DNA from: Colletes latitarsis
Taxonomy: Eukaryota; Arthropoda; Insecta; Hymenoptera; Colletidae
Assembly: GCF_051014445.1 (NCBI RefSeq)
Contig: NC_135136.1
Coordinates: 41,922,001-41,986,000, forward strand
DNA length: 64,000 nt
Reading direction: 5' to 3'
Position 1 is the stretch's first letter. Every line of letters begins with the position of its first letter. The notes under the pieces are model-generated. The model was not told where the DNA came from and ran no database searches. It saw only the letters and a list, made by a program, of their open reading frames with translations. This document shows, piece by piece, positions 13,295 through 25,379 of the stretch. The position numbers and the translations under genes are program-made.

Positions 13295-16200
13295 TCGGGT
13301 AGAGAGATCTCCTTCTTCCTCCTCCTCGTTCCTGGCTCCCCTTTCTCTCGCACTCTCGCATTCGTGTCACGCGGCTCGCACCTCGAACAACAGTACTGCC
13401 CTCCGTGGAAAAGCGACGAGTAGGAGGCCCTCACCGGCGTTCTCCTTCTCGCGCATCCTTCTCTTTCCTCTTCCACCGTGTGCGTGTGCGAATGTGCGTT
13501 CTTCTCGTTCCTGGTTCCTGTTCCTGTTCCTCCTCCGTGAACTTCTTCGAGCCGAATGCCTGACTGCCTCCCTTTATTCCGCCCTCCGTTATTCCGCGCC
13601 AGACACTGCCACGCTCTGCCACTGTCAGCAGCACCCTGAGGAGACGACAGGTGCGTGATCACCGCGAACGTCGCCCCGTCTTTCGACAACAAACGCAAAC
13701 GATTCGTTCGAGATATCCTTCGGTCCTGAATATCATCCGGAGATCCTGTCCCTGGACAGTCTTTTGTTGGTAACGTCGTTTCTCGTTACGGTGGTCTTCT
13801 TCCCCTGCACGTGCATTGATTCCCGCGATCCACGCGAGTTAAACCGATTACCGACGGTCGGTCCAATAACCGCACAATATTTTCGATGGATCGCGCTATC
13901 GTGACTCGAACGGGCCACTCCTGTGACGCGCGTGTTCGTAGTTACGCGAGGAGTTCTCGCTCGCGTTCACTGGTTTTCTCGAATGGCAAGCCTCCGCTCG
14001 ATTTCCCCGCGATGGCTGGCGAACTGCGCGCACACGCACACACGTCCGAAAGAACGAACGCGCGGTACACATACGCGACGAGGGTCTGGGTATTCGTGGC
14101 GCACGGTCTCCTCTCTCGCGTTAAACGGAAAGAGAGTCGGAACGAGTCGGCTGGAAGTAAGGAAAAAAGAGACGAAACGACGAGACAGCCGGCAAGATGC
14201 GGGAGGGGGAGAGCGTGTAAAGAACAGACGGAGAGGGAACGAGCGAGAAAAGAGGCAGGATAGAAGGGAGGGAGGAAGAAAGACGGATAAAGAGGGTGGG
14301 AGCAACGATCGTCGTGCGAGAGAGAGAAGAAAAAGTTCAGCTGGCCTCGGCGGCCATGCCAGTGTAGATCGTGCGAGCGCAGCCCAGGCGCGTACTTTCC
14401 GGCCCGCGGGGCCACCAGTCAACGCACGTTCTCTCTTTTCTCCCCTTTTTCCTCTTGCTCTCCCTTCTTCGTTTCTTCCCCCTTTCCACAGTCACTTTTT
14501 TCCTCGTCGACGTATTCCTACCAGAGCCACGATCACGTACACAACACGATCTCCTCGTTTCTAACCTCTCTCCCCTTCTGTTTTTTTCACGTTCGTCCGT
14601 GTTCCCGTGCCGGTCGACGGTCGGATCGATCTCGGTACTTCGTATCCATCGGTTCACCGTTCTCGTCACTTTCGATCGCACCCACACCGCTTCAAAGTAC
14701 ACGTTACTTCGTTCACGGTAATATACCCCGCACAAACCGAGTCGCGACGAGCCAACTGGACGCGTTCGTGCACCGGATAACAGTCGAACGGAAGGCGAGA
14801 ACGAGCCCTTTTTCGATTTTCACGCGACAAGTCCTCCGCGAATACGTCGGCGTTCTTGCTCGTAGACGATCGAGGGAACGTATCAACAACGCGCACTCGC
14901 GATTCCTCGCTCTCCCCTTCGATTCGTATCGTCCGTTTTTTTACTAAATACCGTATACCGTTCGTTCTCGCAGCAGGAACGGTCGTGTCTCGTTTCGAGC
15001 CGAGGCCGGCTGCGCTCGACGCTGGTGTGGCGTTCTAGACTCTCCGCTCGTTACAAACAGCGGAGCAGCGGCCTGTCGTTCCGTGGGTGGGGTGTGTTCG
15101 ACGCGCATGCGCGCTCGATATACACCGAACTTGCATACGCGCGCACTCCCACACACCATCGAACCCTCCACACGTAAACAGTCGCACACGCGTCGCCCGC
15201 AACCTCACCGCCACGAAAGCACCGTGACGCCTGCGATCCCCCCCTTTCCACTCCCCCTGGCCATCGTCGCTTCACCAGCGTATACCGTACCCCGCGAGCC
15301 AGACACGATACTTCATTCATGCTCGTATTGTGCGACCAGGGCTGCTTCTGCCCGTTTCGGCTCCACGCGCTTTTCAGAAACTCGCGTACACGCGCCTACT
15401 CCGCTACACCCGCGCACGATTTTCTCTTTCCAGATGCATGGATACCTTTCGTATCGATCGTCGACCGCCCTTTCATTTCTTATACCATGACCAAACAACT
15501 TTTTTTAACCCATTGTGATCCGTCCTTGTTTATACGTAATACATAATATATGCGATATGAATGGAGAATTAACATGTTAAATAAAATTATGCATGTTGTT
15601 TTCTATTTAAAGGTTGTGGTTATTCTCCACAAACAGTTTAGACATAAGATTGCAAAGGGTTCATTCCTTCGTAAAAACACGGTAGCAATGTAGGTTTATT
15701 ACCAACGTATAGCGCGTAAACGAAAATATTTGGACAGTGGGATATGTTTGGATCGGAGCTGGATAAATTTTATCGGCTATTAACAAATAACGTCTCGAAA
15801 GTGACCAAGCTTGAAACGAGGATTCGTACAACTTCGAAATTCGACGGTCTACTTCCACAGAAAATTCGTAATTATCTCTCGTAAGTCGTAGTTGTGAAAT
15901 ATCGACGATTATTTTGCACGCGATATTCTCGGAAAAAGCGTCGGGCGAAATTAACCTTTGAGATTCGTCAGAATTTTCTTCGTAAAAATTTATCTGGCCA
16001 CGCCGGACGCGTTCCCTCGGTCTCTCGCTAGTTGTCGGCGAATTATTTCGCAAAACGTTACGCAAAAAATCACGTTGCTTCGAGCGAGAAGCTCGTTTAA
16101 AATTTCTGCCGTCGGTGGACGCGTTAGTAGAAGACAGTTTTATTCATTGAAGGATATCGAAGCGAGTGACGATGGTTCGTCGTTCCCTCTTCGCTCCGCG

Positions 16201-17724
16201 CGACGGCGCTTGAAAAATCTTCGTTCAGGTGATCGAACGTCGTAAAACCGATATACCCCTCTCTCTGTGTGTACTACGGGCTCACCCACATGTCGGGGAG
16301 ACTCGGTTCTCTTCGTAAATGTCCGCCGACTACATCCTCTTTCGTCCTTCTCGATCGCGTTCCCCGACCCGTAATGGCGTCCCCGTCCCGCGTTTTAGCC
16401 CCGTCTCACTCTGTCCGTTTGCACGTAAGCCGTACCGTAACTCCGCGCCTCTGTGTGCACACGCGTTATTTATGCGGCCGTGTGTGCGTGTTCCTCCTCC
16501 CACTCCCTGTCGTAAGCCAGACAGTGAGCATAAACCAGGCTATCCTCGTCGTTTCCAGGTCTAACCGTCTCTTTTTCACCACGACCGGCCGGCGCAAGGC
16601 GGTTCGGCTATTAATCGGACACGCAAGTCCTCGGAATCACGAGAGCGGAATATTGTCAAGATAAATCGACGGGACTCCTGCAAATAAAATTACCGTAAAT
16701 ACGCGACGGGTTGCATCACGTTCGCGCTCTTTCCGTCCGCGGACGTTCGACTCCTCGAGCTTTTTCGTCGAATACGATTTCGAGCCAGTAGATTCTCGGT
16801 GCTGTTTACTCCGCATGGTAGCACCCTCGATTCTTGCGAAAAATCGAGGAGTGAACATTCTTGCAATAATCGAGGCAATGAGAAGTAGCCCCTAAATTCA
16901 TCTTTTCTTTTAAGCTTCTGCAACCAAAATAAAATCGAATGTAAATTTTACTGCACGTACACGAATTACTTATTTAATACTAGCCAGCCTTCCAAAAAAT
17001 TTGGAAATCGCTGGTTTAACCCATACGATATACGAGAACCAGGCGAACTGTTTAGTCTACGCGGCGGACATCCAAGATAAAGTGTTTAGGCCGTAATCTC
17101 TTGATTCGATAAACAAACATATAATCTTTGTATACACGGAAGATATGAAAAAAAAATGTTTCTTCTTTTCATAGATCAAACTGCGTAGAATTCATTTGGC
17201 CTATATAAAAAAAAAAAAATGGAATCTCGAATAAACTGATTATTCAAGTACTTATAGAGTAATTTGGAATTGTATCCATTGTTTTCGCGTCTTTAACAGT
17301 CGTATCATAAAAATCTGCCCCTACTTTAAGGCAACTGTTATACTATATCTCAGTCTTCTTATCGAAAGGTGTCAAAGGGAAGGAATCTCTTATCTTCCCT
17401 ACTTTGTAGCCAAATCCCTAGTCTAATACTCTTCTATTATAGTGAAAGTGTGTTGTAGAGATATCCATTGTAAAGTGAAACCGTGTTACACTTTAGGTTC
17501 TCTTATACAGCATTGTAATGCGCATCGTAACGACCAAATATTATAATAGAAGCGAATACTTTTACGGATGGCATAAAGTTTCATAAACGGGACGACTAGC
17601 GAATGGAAAAAGCAACCGACAAAGCTATAAGGAGCAACGGGACGTGATCTAGAAACGTGACTGACCAGACTCGTCTAATAACGTGGCACTGGCTCTGCTG
17701 CAAATCATGCTCTCCACGTATGAA

Positions 17725-17800
17725 TGCAAACAGCCAGCTGAGGAGACATTCAAGGTTTCCATGGAACGTTAGTTTACTTCGTAGTTGCTGGCTGTTTGCA
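17725..17800. ncRNA. Candidate hairpin RNA (14-bp perfect stem)
   Basis: TGCAAACAGCCAGC at 17725-17738 pairs perfectly with GCTGGCTGTTTGCA at 17787-17800 around a 48-nt loop that contains TCCATGGA. The total length of 76 nt is in the range of insect pre-miRNAs. The stem does not extend clearly beyond 14 bp, and I do not recognise a known miRNA seed, so this is a structure call only. Confidence 0.3.
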
Positions 17801-19318
17801 GGCTCACCTGTTGCATCGACTGTGAGCACAAGTGTACAACTATTGTACAATCTATGTATTTTACCGAGCCTCCTGAAAAAGATTGCCTCTAACATTGTTA
17901 CTACGATTTTTAACATAACTTAACAACGATGTCTCCGCGAAGGGAGAAAATTTAAGTAGTGAAACGGGGTACAAAAAAAATGTTGTATCGTCGTAACGTT
18001 AAAAATGCTCGTTCGACGAGATAACTGCCGTCAAAGAAGTTCTCGAGAATATCAATGTTTGGCATTGCCAACGTAATCTTGGCTGATATATTCGCGAGTG
18101 GCACAGATACGACGCAATGTTTATGTATACATTACCAAGGAAACACCTTTTTTTATCATTATGATATAGAAAATGTGATATTTTTTGTATATATCAAGAT
18201 GGTCTATGCGTTTAGAAAATAATTTATCGGTATTTACGTATACGTTTCTTCGTGTACCCAAACCTAGGATCGAAGGCATTTCGATAAAGCTTGCTCGGGC
18301 AGCAACGATTATAATTTACGACGTACAAATTGTGCGTAGCGGTAATAACTAGGTGGCGAAGGCACGGTCACAAATGGCCACCATTGGTCACGTTGTCTTT
18401 TAGACAGGGAATGAAATATCCAACGGTGGGCACGTGGGACTCAACGTGTCAACTCTCCTGTAATTACTTTCCAGTTGTACCGAGCAATCTCCGCTCGCTA
18501 AAATAAACAAGCACAAACGATTCTACGTAAAAATTTCCCGACGAAAACCGCTTGCAACGCGTTCGAATGAAATTAGTGCGGCCGTTTATCTTTCGCTCGT
18601 TGCGCGAAACGCTGCATTCGGATAAGAGTTTCGCCCATTTCTGTTCGCCGATCTCGACATCGATATATCTCGCGCGTAATAAGACTTCCTCGAGAGCCGG
18701 GCAGCAATTAATTTAAACAAACTAGATAACGAAGTACGAAGAAAATCGCGGTTAATGAGACGTGAAACGCAAGTCCAATTAATGCGGTGCTCGGTAGGCC
18801 CTTTACGTGCACACATTGCCGTGCGTTGCATTGTTGTCGGTGTAATGTAAGCGACGAATTTATAATAATATAAATACACGCTCCGCGGGCGTGGCGATGC
18901 GAATCGCGTGCACCACTTCCCTCGGGAGGATATCCGGTGTGGAAACGCTTCGTCCTACCTCTCCCTTCCTCTCCTTCTGACGCTCGAGCCTCCCCCTCTC
19001 GCCCCTCCGTGCGGTCCCACCAAACCCCTCCTCGTCCACGTACGTTCGATGATCACCTTTCGTGGCGTAGCACATAATAGCACGCCCTGACGTATTCTCG
19101 ACCCAGCAAACGTACGTAAGTAGACACGTCCGTCCCATAATTTTCGCCGCCGCATGCGGGCCTATTAACAGCCTTCTTGGACTTGGATGAAAACTGGACT
19201 GTCCATTGAGGAATAAAGATCGCGGGGATGAACGATCGCGAACGCACAGGCCGAGTCTCGCAACTTCGTCACCTGAAATAACCCGTGTATCATTTTGCAT
19301 AGAAAAGTATTACGGTAC

Positions 19319-20716
19319 CAGTGTTTCTCATCCTTTTCCGGACCATGCCCCACTTTGACAAAATTGCTTTCGATCTGACTATGAATTTTATAGCTACCTC
19401 GCCTATTACGGTCGCTCTGTCGCTCTTCGTTCGTAATTCTCAATGGTTCTGGTGCGTTGCAAAACCGATTGAAGACCGAGGACAAATTAAGAGAACAACA
19501 GAAGTTTTCGCCTAGCGCTGCTCGAGCGTTTTCTGCGCCATCGGTTTCAACGGTTGCAGGGGTTAATTGTCTAATTAAGTAAGGCGCTCGTTCGCTCGCT
19601 CTCGGTCCCGGGACGCGAAGCGAGCGCGATGGAAACCACGATGGCGAAAGTTACCCTCGTTTTCGCAACTTTATCCCCTCGCTTCCTTTTCTCCGCTCCA
19701 CATTGTTGCTCGACGGATCTCGTAACACTTCGACGCGATGCGTTTCGTTCTATTTAACGATCCTCCCGCTGCATCCGTGAAAACTCTAACCGTTGCACTA
19801 CGTAATTCCAAGAAGTTGGTCGAAAGCGTAAAAACCAACAGTTACTCTAAAAATTCATAAGAAAAAGATCATTATGTCGTTTATTTCTGGATGTAATTTC
19901 GACTATAAAAACTTTGAAAGTTCCGTGTATATAGAAATTGTAAATTTGAAGGAGCGAGATTAGCATTTTGGCTAGGTTTATGGGATTCGAGGAGCCCTCT
20001 TTTGCCGCGAAACCGTGAAATCCGCATCGGTTCACGTTTCCACGAATTAGTCGCTAACTAGTCGCCAGAAGGGAATTAAAAACGACGACGCCCTTTGAAG
20101 ACTAAATTAAGAATTGACCCCGGGGACAGCGCATCTGGATCCAATGGACGCCGGAGCTGTTTCTATTTCGCGATATACATCTCAGACGATTCAATTTTAG
20201 AGTGAAATATATATAAACAAAACGATTGTCGATATTTTCTGAAATTTGTTGTAATTGGTTCCGACGCTGTTCCCCTTAATAGACGGATTTTTTTCTAGCT
20301 AGTAGCGTCACCTTCCTAATTACGGTGGATCGTTGCTTTAAATTGATTCGAAGAAGAGCGATACGCTCATAAACCTGTACGATCTCGCTTCTCGAACGTC
20401 CTTAACTTCGCCAATCGTCTTCTTTGCAGTTTCGATCGACTGCAAATAATACACCACTAAGTATAATATTATCCGTTATTGGCTCGAACAAAACGTAATT
20501 AGAGCTAATGGGGATCCAGCGATCGGTAATGGGGTTAGTTACCTTGTTCGAATAAAATATTGCCCATCTCTGGAGCACAGAAAAGTTGTAAGTTCCTTTA
20601 GCGTCTTGTTCTCACGGTATCGTTTACACGGGAGCATCAGGCGAGATATAGCCGTGACGCAGAAGTCTTGGTGATCTAAATGGGCTGTATTAACGCCGTC
20701 AGGCTGAGAAACACTG
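19319..20716. mobile_element. Possible hAT-like element bounded by CAGTGTTTCTCA termini
   Basis: CAGTGTTTCTCATCC at 19319 and its inverted counterpart GGCTGAGAAACACTG ending at 20716 match at 13 of the first 15 bases and enclose 1.4 kb without a transposase-like frame. The flanking 8-mers TACGGTAC and GTTTAGCC do not match, so the ends may belong to two different old copies. Confidence 0.35.
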
Positions 20717-21515
20717 GTTTAGCCTATATTTAAACGGCGGCACGCCGCGTATCTTAAGCGCGTTCATTAATGCACTTAAGTGTGTACGCCCGTTTAACCT
20801 TACGCCTGTTTACAGTTCTCTCGCCTGGACGATTTGTAACCTACGACACACTAAGACACATTTCTGACTCTCCGCCACCCGCGCCAGCCAACGGCCCCCT
20901 GGCTGGCCTTGATTAAGCTGTTCCCTGCAAAAGAATGCCGCCGCTGGAAGCGTGCCGATAACTCGGTCGCGATTTTCATCGAACGATCCTACCAGGAAAA
21001 CGAACGTACCGTTCCTTTTGTTTACTTATCCGTCAGAGTCCTAAAAATACTACCGTTCGAGCTGCTACGGGTAATAAAAATAATTAACACGCCCGCAGTC
21101 CCATATTTACGCACAGCGGTTGGCCTCAGTGACCACTTGTTTCCATCGGATAGCAAAAGTATCATATTTTCACGATTATTTCTTTTCTTCTTTCGAAACT
21201 ACTCGAATTCTTGGGCTACGAGGCGTCGAGACTATAGAAATCGCGTCGATAAAACGTCGCGGTTTTCCTCGAGCCGGTCGAGGCAAACACTGATAATGAA
21301 TTTACATCGATGCATGCAGATGATAACGCTGATAGTTCGCGCAAACATGTGATTTAATCCTTGCAATTGCTCGATCGCGCCTGATGTTTAAACATTATAC
21401 GATTGCTGCTCCGCGGCGTGTGTAGACAACGATAAAATTTCACGTCCTTCGAAACAATGTATTTACATTTGAAACGAGGCAAACATGGACGCAGGTGAGA
21501 AAGAATAATACCCTG

Positions 21516-21575
21516 ACAGTGTTTTCCAAAGTGTGGAGGGGGGGCGTTACACCTATGGGAGATCCTTCGATCCGA
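21516..21575 (+). mobile_element. hAT-like terminal fragment
   Basis: CAGTGTTTTCCAAAGTGTGG then GGGGGGGCG resembles hAT termini of the CAGTGTTTTCCAAA type. A related TGTTTTCCAAAGTGGGC occurs at about 47868. Both are isolated ends. Confidence 0.35.
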
Positions 21576-23569
21576 AAGGGGGATGAAAAAGGAGGAACGT
21601 CATTTCGAAAACGTGCCGTGTGAGCGGAAAGAACCCGGAGTCAAAGACACGGCCACAAACTGGCTGAAAAGGAGAGGGAGGCGAGACGAGTGATAACGAT
21701 AACGCGTTTTTCTGGACGCACGTAAACGCCTAACTATCTACGCGATCTTTCGTGACCTAAGCCACGGACGAGTGCAGAATTTACGCAACGGTCCGTGTCA
21801 CGCATGGGCAAAGATTTTATCTAATTAATACGCGACGAATAAAACAACGTACGATAATTTATCCCTGTAATATAACCGTGTGTCTGTTCCATATCGTTTC
21901 AGACAGCACACCCTGTACATTAACCACGCGCATATAAATGCTCGACGAAGTTTAAAATTTATAAATGCACAGACGGCATGCATCGGGAAAACAAATTACG
22001 TAATATCTTTCATAGACGACACGTAATACCGTCGTAAAACCGATGAGCGAATAGTATTCCAACCAGACCTGGGCTCTTTTCAATTACTACATCGAATAAC
22101 GCGTTATCTTGTTTCGCTGCTATTTCATTTTTTCGATACAATTAGTAAGCGAACGATAAGTTCTTTTTAAAAATAATTTCCAGCAACGGAACGGTCCCGT
22201 ACTTGCGATCGTTGGGTCCGGAAGGAGCTGGTGCGCGTTCAAAACCATGATCTCGGGTTTGGTGGCCATGCCTTCGACCGAAAACCGTCGATACGCCGCT
22301 TGCGAGGTCATCATTCCCATCGCTAACGCACACGCAGCCACGTGCGTTGCGTATGGACGCGCGAGGACAACCTGCAGATGCATGAATGACTCGAAATGAC
22401 GTGTGTTCATTGAGCACGGCTTGGCGTGCCGACTTGGTGCTCTCGGTTGCTCCCAGCAAGGACACGACATATTTTCTGGTTCGCGTAGGAAAAGATTCGA
22501 ACCGGCAGATCTCGACGTTCCTTTTTTTCTGACCCTAAAGTTGCGCCTTGAAAATCGCACGAAGGAACGATTGGCGCCATTTTTCGGACGCGTAATACAC
22601 AAAAACAGTGCAAAATGGCATGAGTCTTTGAATCGTTATACAATTAAAAGTTTCATATAAGAAAATTGAATTAATAGTTACGGGTTCACTCTCGCTACCA
22701 GTCTTCCATCGCCATTTTCCTTGGTCTCGTTTTATAGAATTATTGCATCATCTGGATCATCGGGGGAGGGCTCGAACAGTATGTAACAGGGCCTGTACTT
22801 CTCCTTGTATCCACTGCATTGTTATAATTTACTGGAAAAATTGACCTGGTCTTTAATGAATTATCAAAAGCTTTGCTTGTGTTTATATAGCAACGACAAT
22901 TTACAGTATTTTGTAACTTGATAATACGTAAAGTGTCATTAGTATATGACGCTATATTACGCGGAAACAATTGAAGAGACGAAACGAATGATCGAAGGAA
23001 GTGTGTAGGAATTTGTTCGTATCGGAGGTTCGTTCCTATCCAGCGTCAACTCCGGCAAGCAGTATCGATGACTCTGGAGGGCAGTGGTATCGGCAAGTGG
23101 TGGGGAGAGAAGAGGGGACCGTAAGGGCACGGAGGGGGGAAGGGATTGGAGGAAATGAGCGCGCACACACTTAGGCTAGCGCACGAGCGTGTAGTAAATG
23201 CGTGTAGAGGCAACCGCATCGGTAAACCGATTAAACGACTTACATAAGTCCCTAGTTGGACGAGGCGTAAGTCCAAGACACGTAGATTCGATGGAAAAAG
23301 AGGCCCGGCGAGCGCGCGGACGACGTCGAAGAATCGACGCGCGGACTGCCAGCGGAAGAAAAGAAACGTGAGCGCATCGCGTACTCCACGGATGCATTTC
23401 CTGCGTTATACAGTGTCGAACATAAATATTGGCACAGAGCAATTCGAGGAACAAAACTAATAATAATAGAAGCAGTAGCAGCGTTATAGTAGACACAGTT
23501 AATAGTGTTAATCCTCTACACTTGCCTGCCCCCTCTGAGGGGAAATCTCTGGTGATTATACATATACAG

Positions 23570-24593
23570 AAAAATTTTAATGAGAGATTCTAGAGGCCAA
23601 AATAAGACGAAAATCAAGAATACCAATTTGTCGATGGTGGCTTCGTTAAGAAGTTATTAATGTTTACAGTTCCGCCAATACTGAATTTTTTTCTCGAAAG
23701 TGGGTAGGATTTCGGGGGTAGGTCTATTCACCGAAAATTATTATAATTGACCCCCGCAACTAAAAATAATTTTTTTAGAACAATTTGAAACTTTTCATTT
23801 TCGCTGAAAAATTTAGGCACCTACCACCCTCTGTCGATTTTTCTTAAAAATTCGTTTTTCATTTTTAGTAATTTTATTTGACGCCCTACAGAAAAGTTGT
23901 CTAATACATTTTTGTAGGTACCCGTGAGCTCTACTTCAGAAAAAAGTTTCATTGAAATCTATTCACAATTGTAGGAGATATGGCTGTTTGAAAATTGGAT
24001 CATTTTTATGGGGTTTTTCTCATTTTGCGGGGTCAAGGACCAACTTTTCGAATATTTTTGCTATTTGTACATATTCTACATTAAAATACGCGTAGTTTGC
24101 TTTTTTAAACATTAAAATCGTCCAATCCGTTCAGAAGTTATGGTGTTTTAAAGATTCGAGTGAAAATTCGGGCAGATATTTCTGGTCAGAAATGATATTT
24201 TCGGTGAGGAATTTTTTTCTCGAAAATGGTTAGGATTTCGAGGGTATGTCTATTGACCAAAAATGCTTGCAATTGACCCCTGCAACTAAAAATATTTTTT
24301 CCAAAACGATTTGAAATTTTTCAATTTTGTCGAAAAATTTCACACCTTCTCGAATTTTTTTCTCGAAAGCGCGTAGGATTTCGAGGGTATGTCTAATGAC
24401 CAAAAATGATTATAATTGACTCCCGCAACCGAATATAATTTTTCCAGAACGATTTGAAATTTTTGAATTTAATTGTTAATAACTTTTTAACGAAGCCTCC
24501 ATCAAGAAATTGGTATTCTTGATTTTCGTCTTATTTTGGCCTCCAGAATCCCCCATTAAAATTTTTCCCACGGGTGGCCGAACACCCTGTATA
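23570..24593. mobile_element. Non-autonomous DNA element with long terminal inverted repeats
   Basis: A left arm at 23570-23662 is matched by the reverse complement of 24472-24569 over about 93 bp with few mismatches. The shared core includes GGCCAAAATAAGACGAAAAT. The right end continues outward to CACCCTGTATAA, while the left end lacks about 20 bases there and joins TATACAG directly to AAAAATTTTAAT. Inside are three copies of a ~143-bp unit starting GAATTTTTTTCTCGAAA at 23683, 24209 and 24352, with about 380 bp of unique AT-rich sequence between the first two. No open frame of note is present, so it is non-autonomous. The superfamily is not recognised. Confidence 0.8.
23683..24470 (+). repeat. 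Three ~143-bp direct repeat units inside the long-TIR element
   Basis: Units begin at 23683, 24209 and 24352. Each carries TAGGATTTCG(A/G)GGGTA, then AATTGACYCCYGCAAC and an A/T-rich end resembling GATTTGAAATTTTT. The second and third are directly adjacent with period 143, while the first is separated from them by about 380 bp. The units are diverged, so the array is old. Confidence 0.8.
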
Positions 24594-25357
24594 ATGGTAT
24601 TTAATCTTCGATACATTATGTCAAAACGCAGCTGTTACTGTTGCTAAAAGCTGATTGACAAAATATTAATAGGTGCTCTGTATGCCGATACTTGTGCACG
24701 ACGGTGCAGCCTTGTTTCGAGCTCCGTCGCTAATTATATTTCAAATTCACCGATCTGCTGCGGCGAGAAGGAAGCGGAACAGTTATATCTACCATTAAAA
24801 AGTTAATGAGACATGGTATCTCGCCGGGGAATTTTAAGTATTCCGGATTCGGCGGTCGTACTTCGTTTGGCTTCCGGTATTTCATCGCTCGAAGTCTCGT
24901 CGAGTCGGGAGTGAAGTTCGTTACGTGTTACAGGTTGGCCAGAGACGCCAGGAGTGTCGCGAAAAGAGGGGTAATTCGTACCTGAGAAAGATGGATCAGA
25001 ATCTATAAACACAGAGCTATCAATTCGATCCGCTATAAACGCTCGAACTGTTGAATTACAAATATATTCGTCATCGATTAGGTTCTATTACCACTAAAAC
25101 ACAGCCTAGTTTTAATCTCATGGCTTGGCCCAGTTTCGTGGAACACCCTGTAGCTTCTTCCGAAGCCTCGTGACACCGTATATGCTCTCCGAGAGGCGAA
25201 AACAAAAACAGGAAGAAGGTTACGCTGATACACTCGAGTGCAAGTGTCCAGTCAATCGATCTTTTCTTGTGAAACTTGTAGTCTTTATTTTTATCGCGAT
25301 AGTTCACTCGATTATCTTATACAAAGTGAGTACATATACAAAACACATGAGGCTCTC

Positions 25358-25379
25358 GTATATATATATATATATATAA
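25358..25379. repeat. (TA)n microsatellite
   Basis: About eleven TA units in AT-rich non-coding DNA. A shorter run is at about 30151-30170. Confidence 0.8.

Larger units (their letters stand above)
12249..15600. other. GC-rich, CpG-dense region with triplet tracts; no gene recognised
   Basis: Markedly GC- and CpG-rich with polypurine/polypyrimidine runs (GAGAGA, CTCTCT), CACACA stretches and the two CTG tracts. Such composition is typical of 5' ends and UTRs of long developmental genes in insects. The overlapping open frames (up to about 200 codons) are low-complexity Arg/Ser or Lys/Glu and look like shadows of the base composition. Confidence 0.45.
15601..23569. other. Intergenic or intronic DNA, no gene recognised
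   Basis: AT-rich with TCGA-rich islands. It contains hAT-like ends (19319, 20716, 21516), the 17.7-kb hairpin and a GC-richer block at 22.2-22.6 kb whose 160-codon open frame shows no recognisable motif. Confidence 0.5.

Noticed and set aside
13923..14564. Open frame of 213 codons on the plus strand
   Set aside because: Almost entirely Arg/Ser/Glu low complexity from GAGA- and CpG-rich DNA, overlapped by similarly long frames on the minus strand. There are no splice sites or conserved motif.
22480..22520. GCCGGTTCGAATC on the minus strand, resembling a tRNA T arm
   Set aside because: No A box, acceptor stem or anticodon arm can be arranged around it.
22120..22602. 160-codon open frame on the minus strand in a GC-richer block
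   Set aside because: No domain or transposase motif, a second frame is equally open on the same strand, and the residue composition matches translated non-coding CpG-rich DNA.
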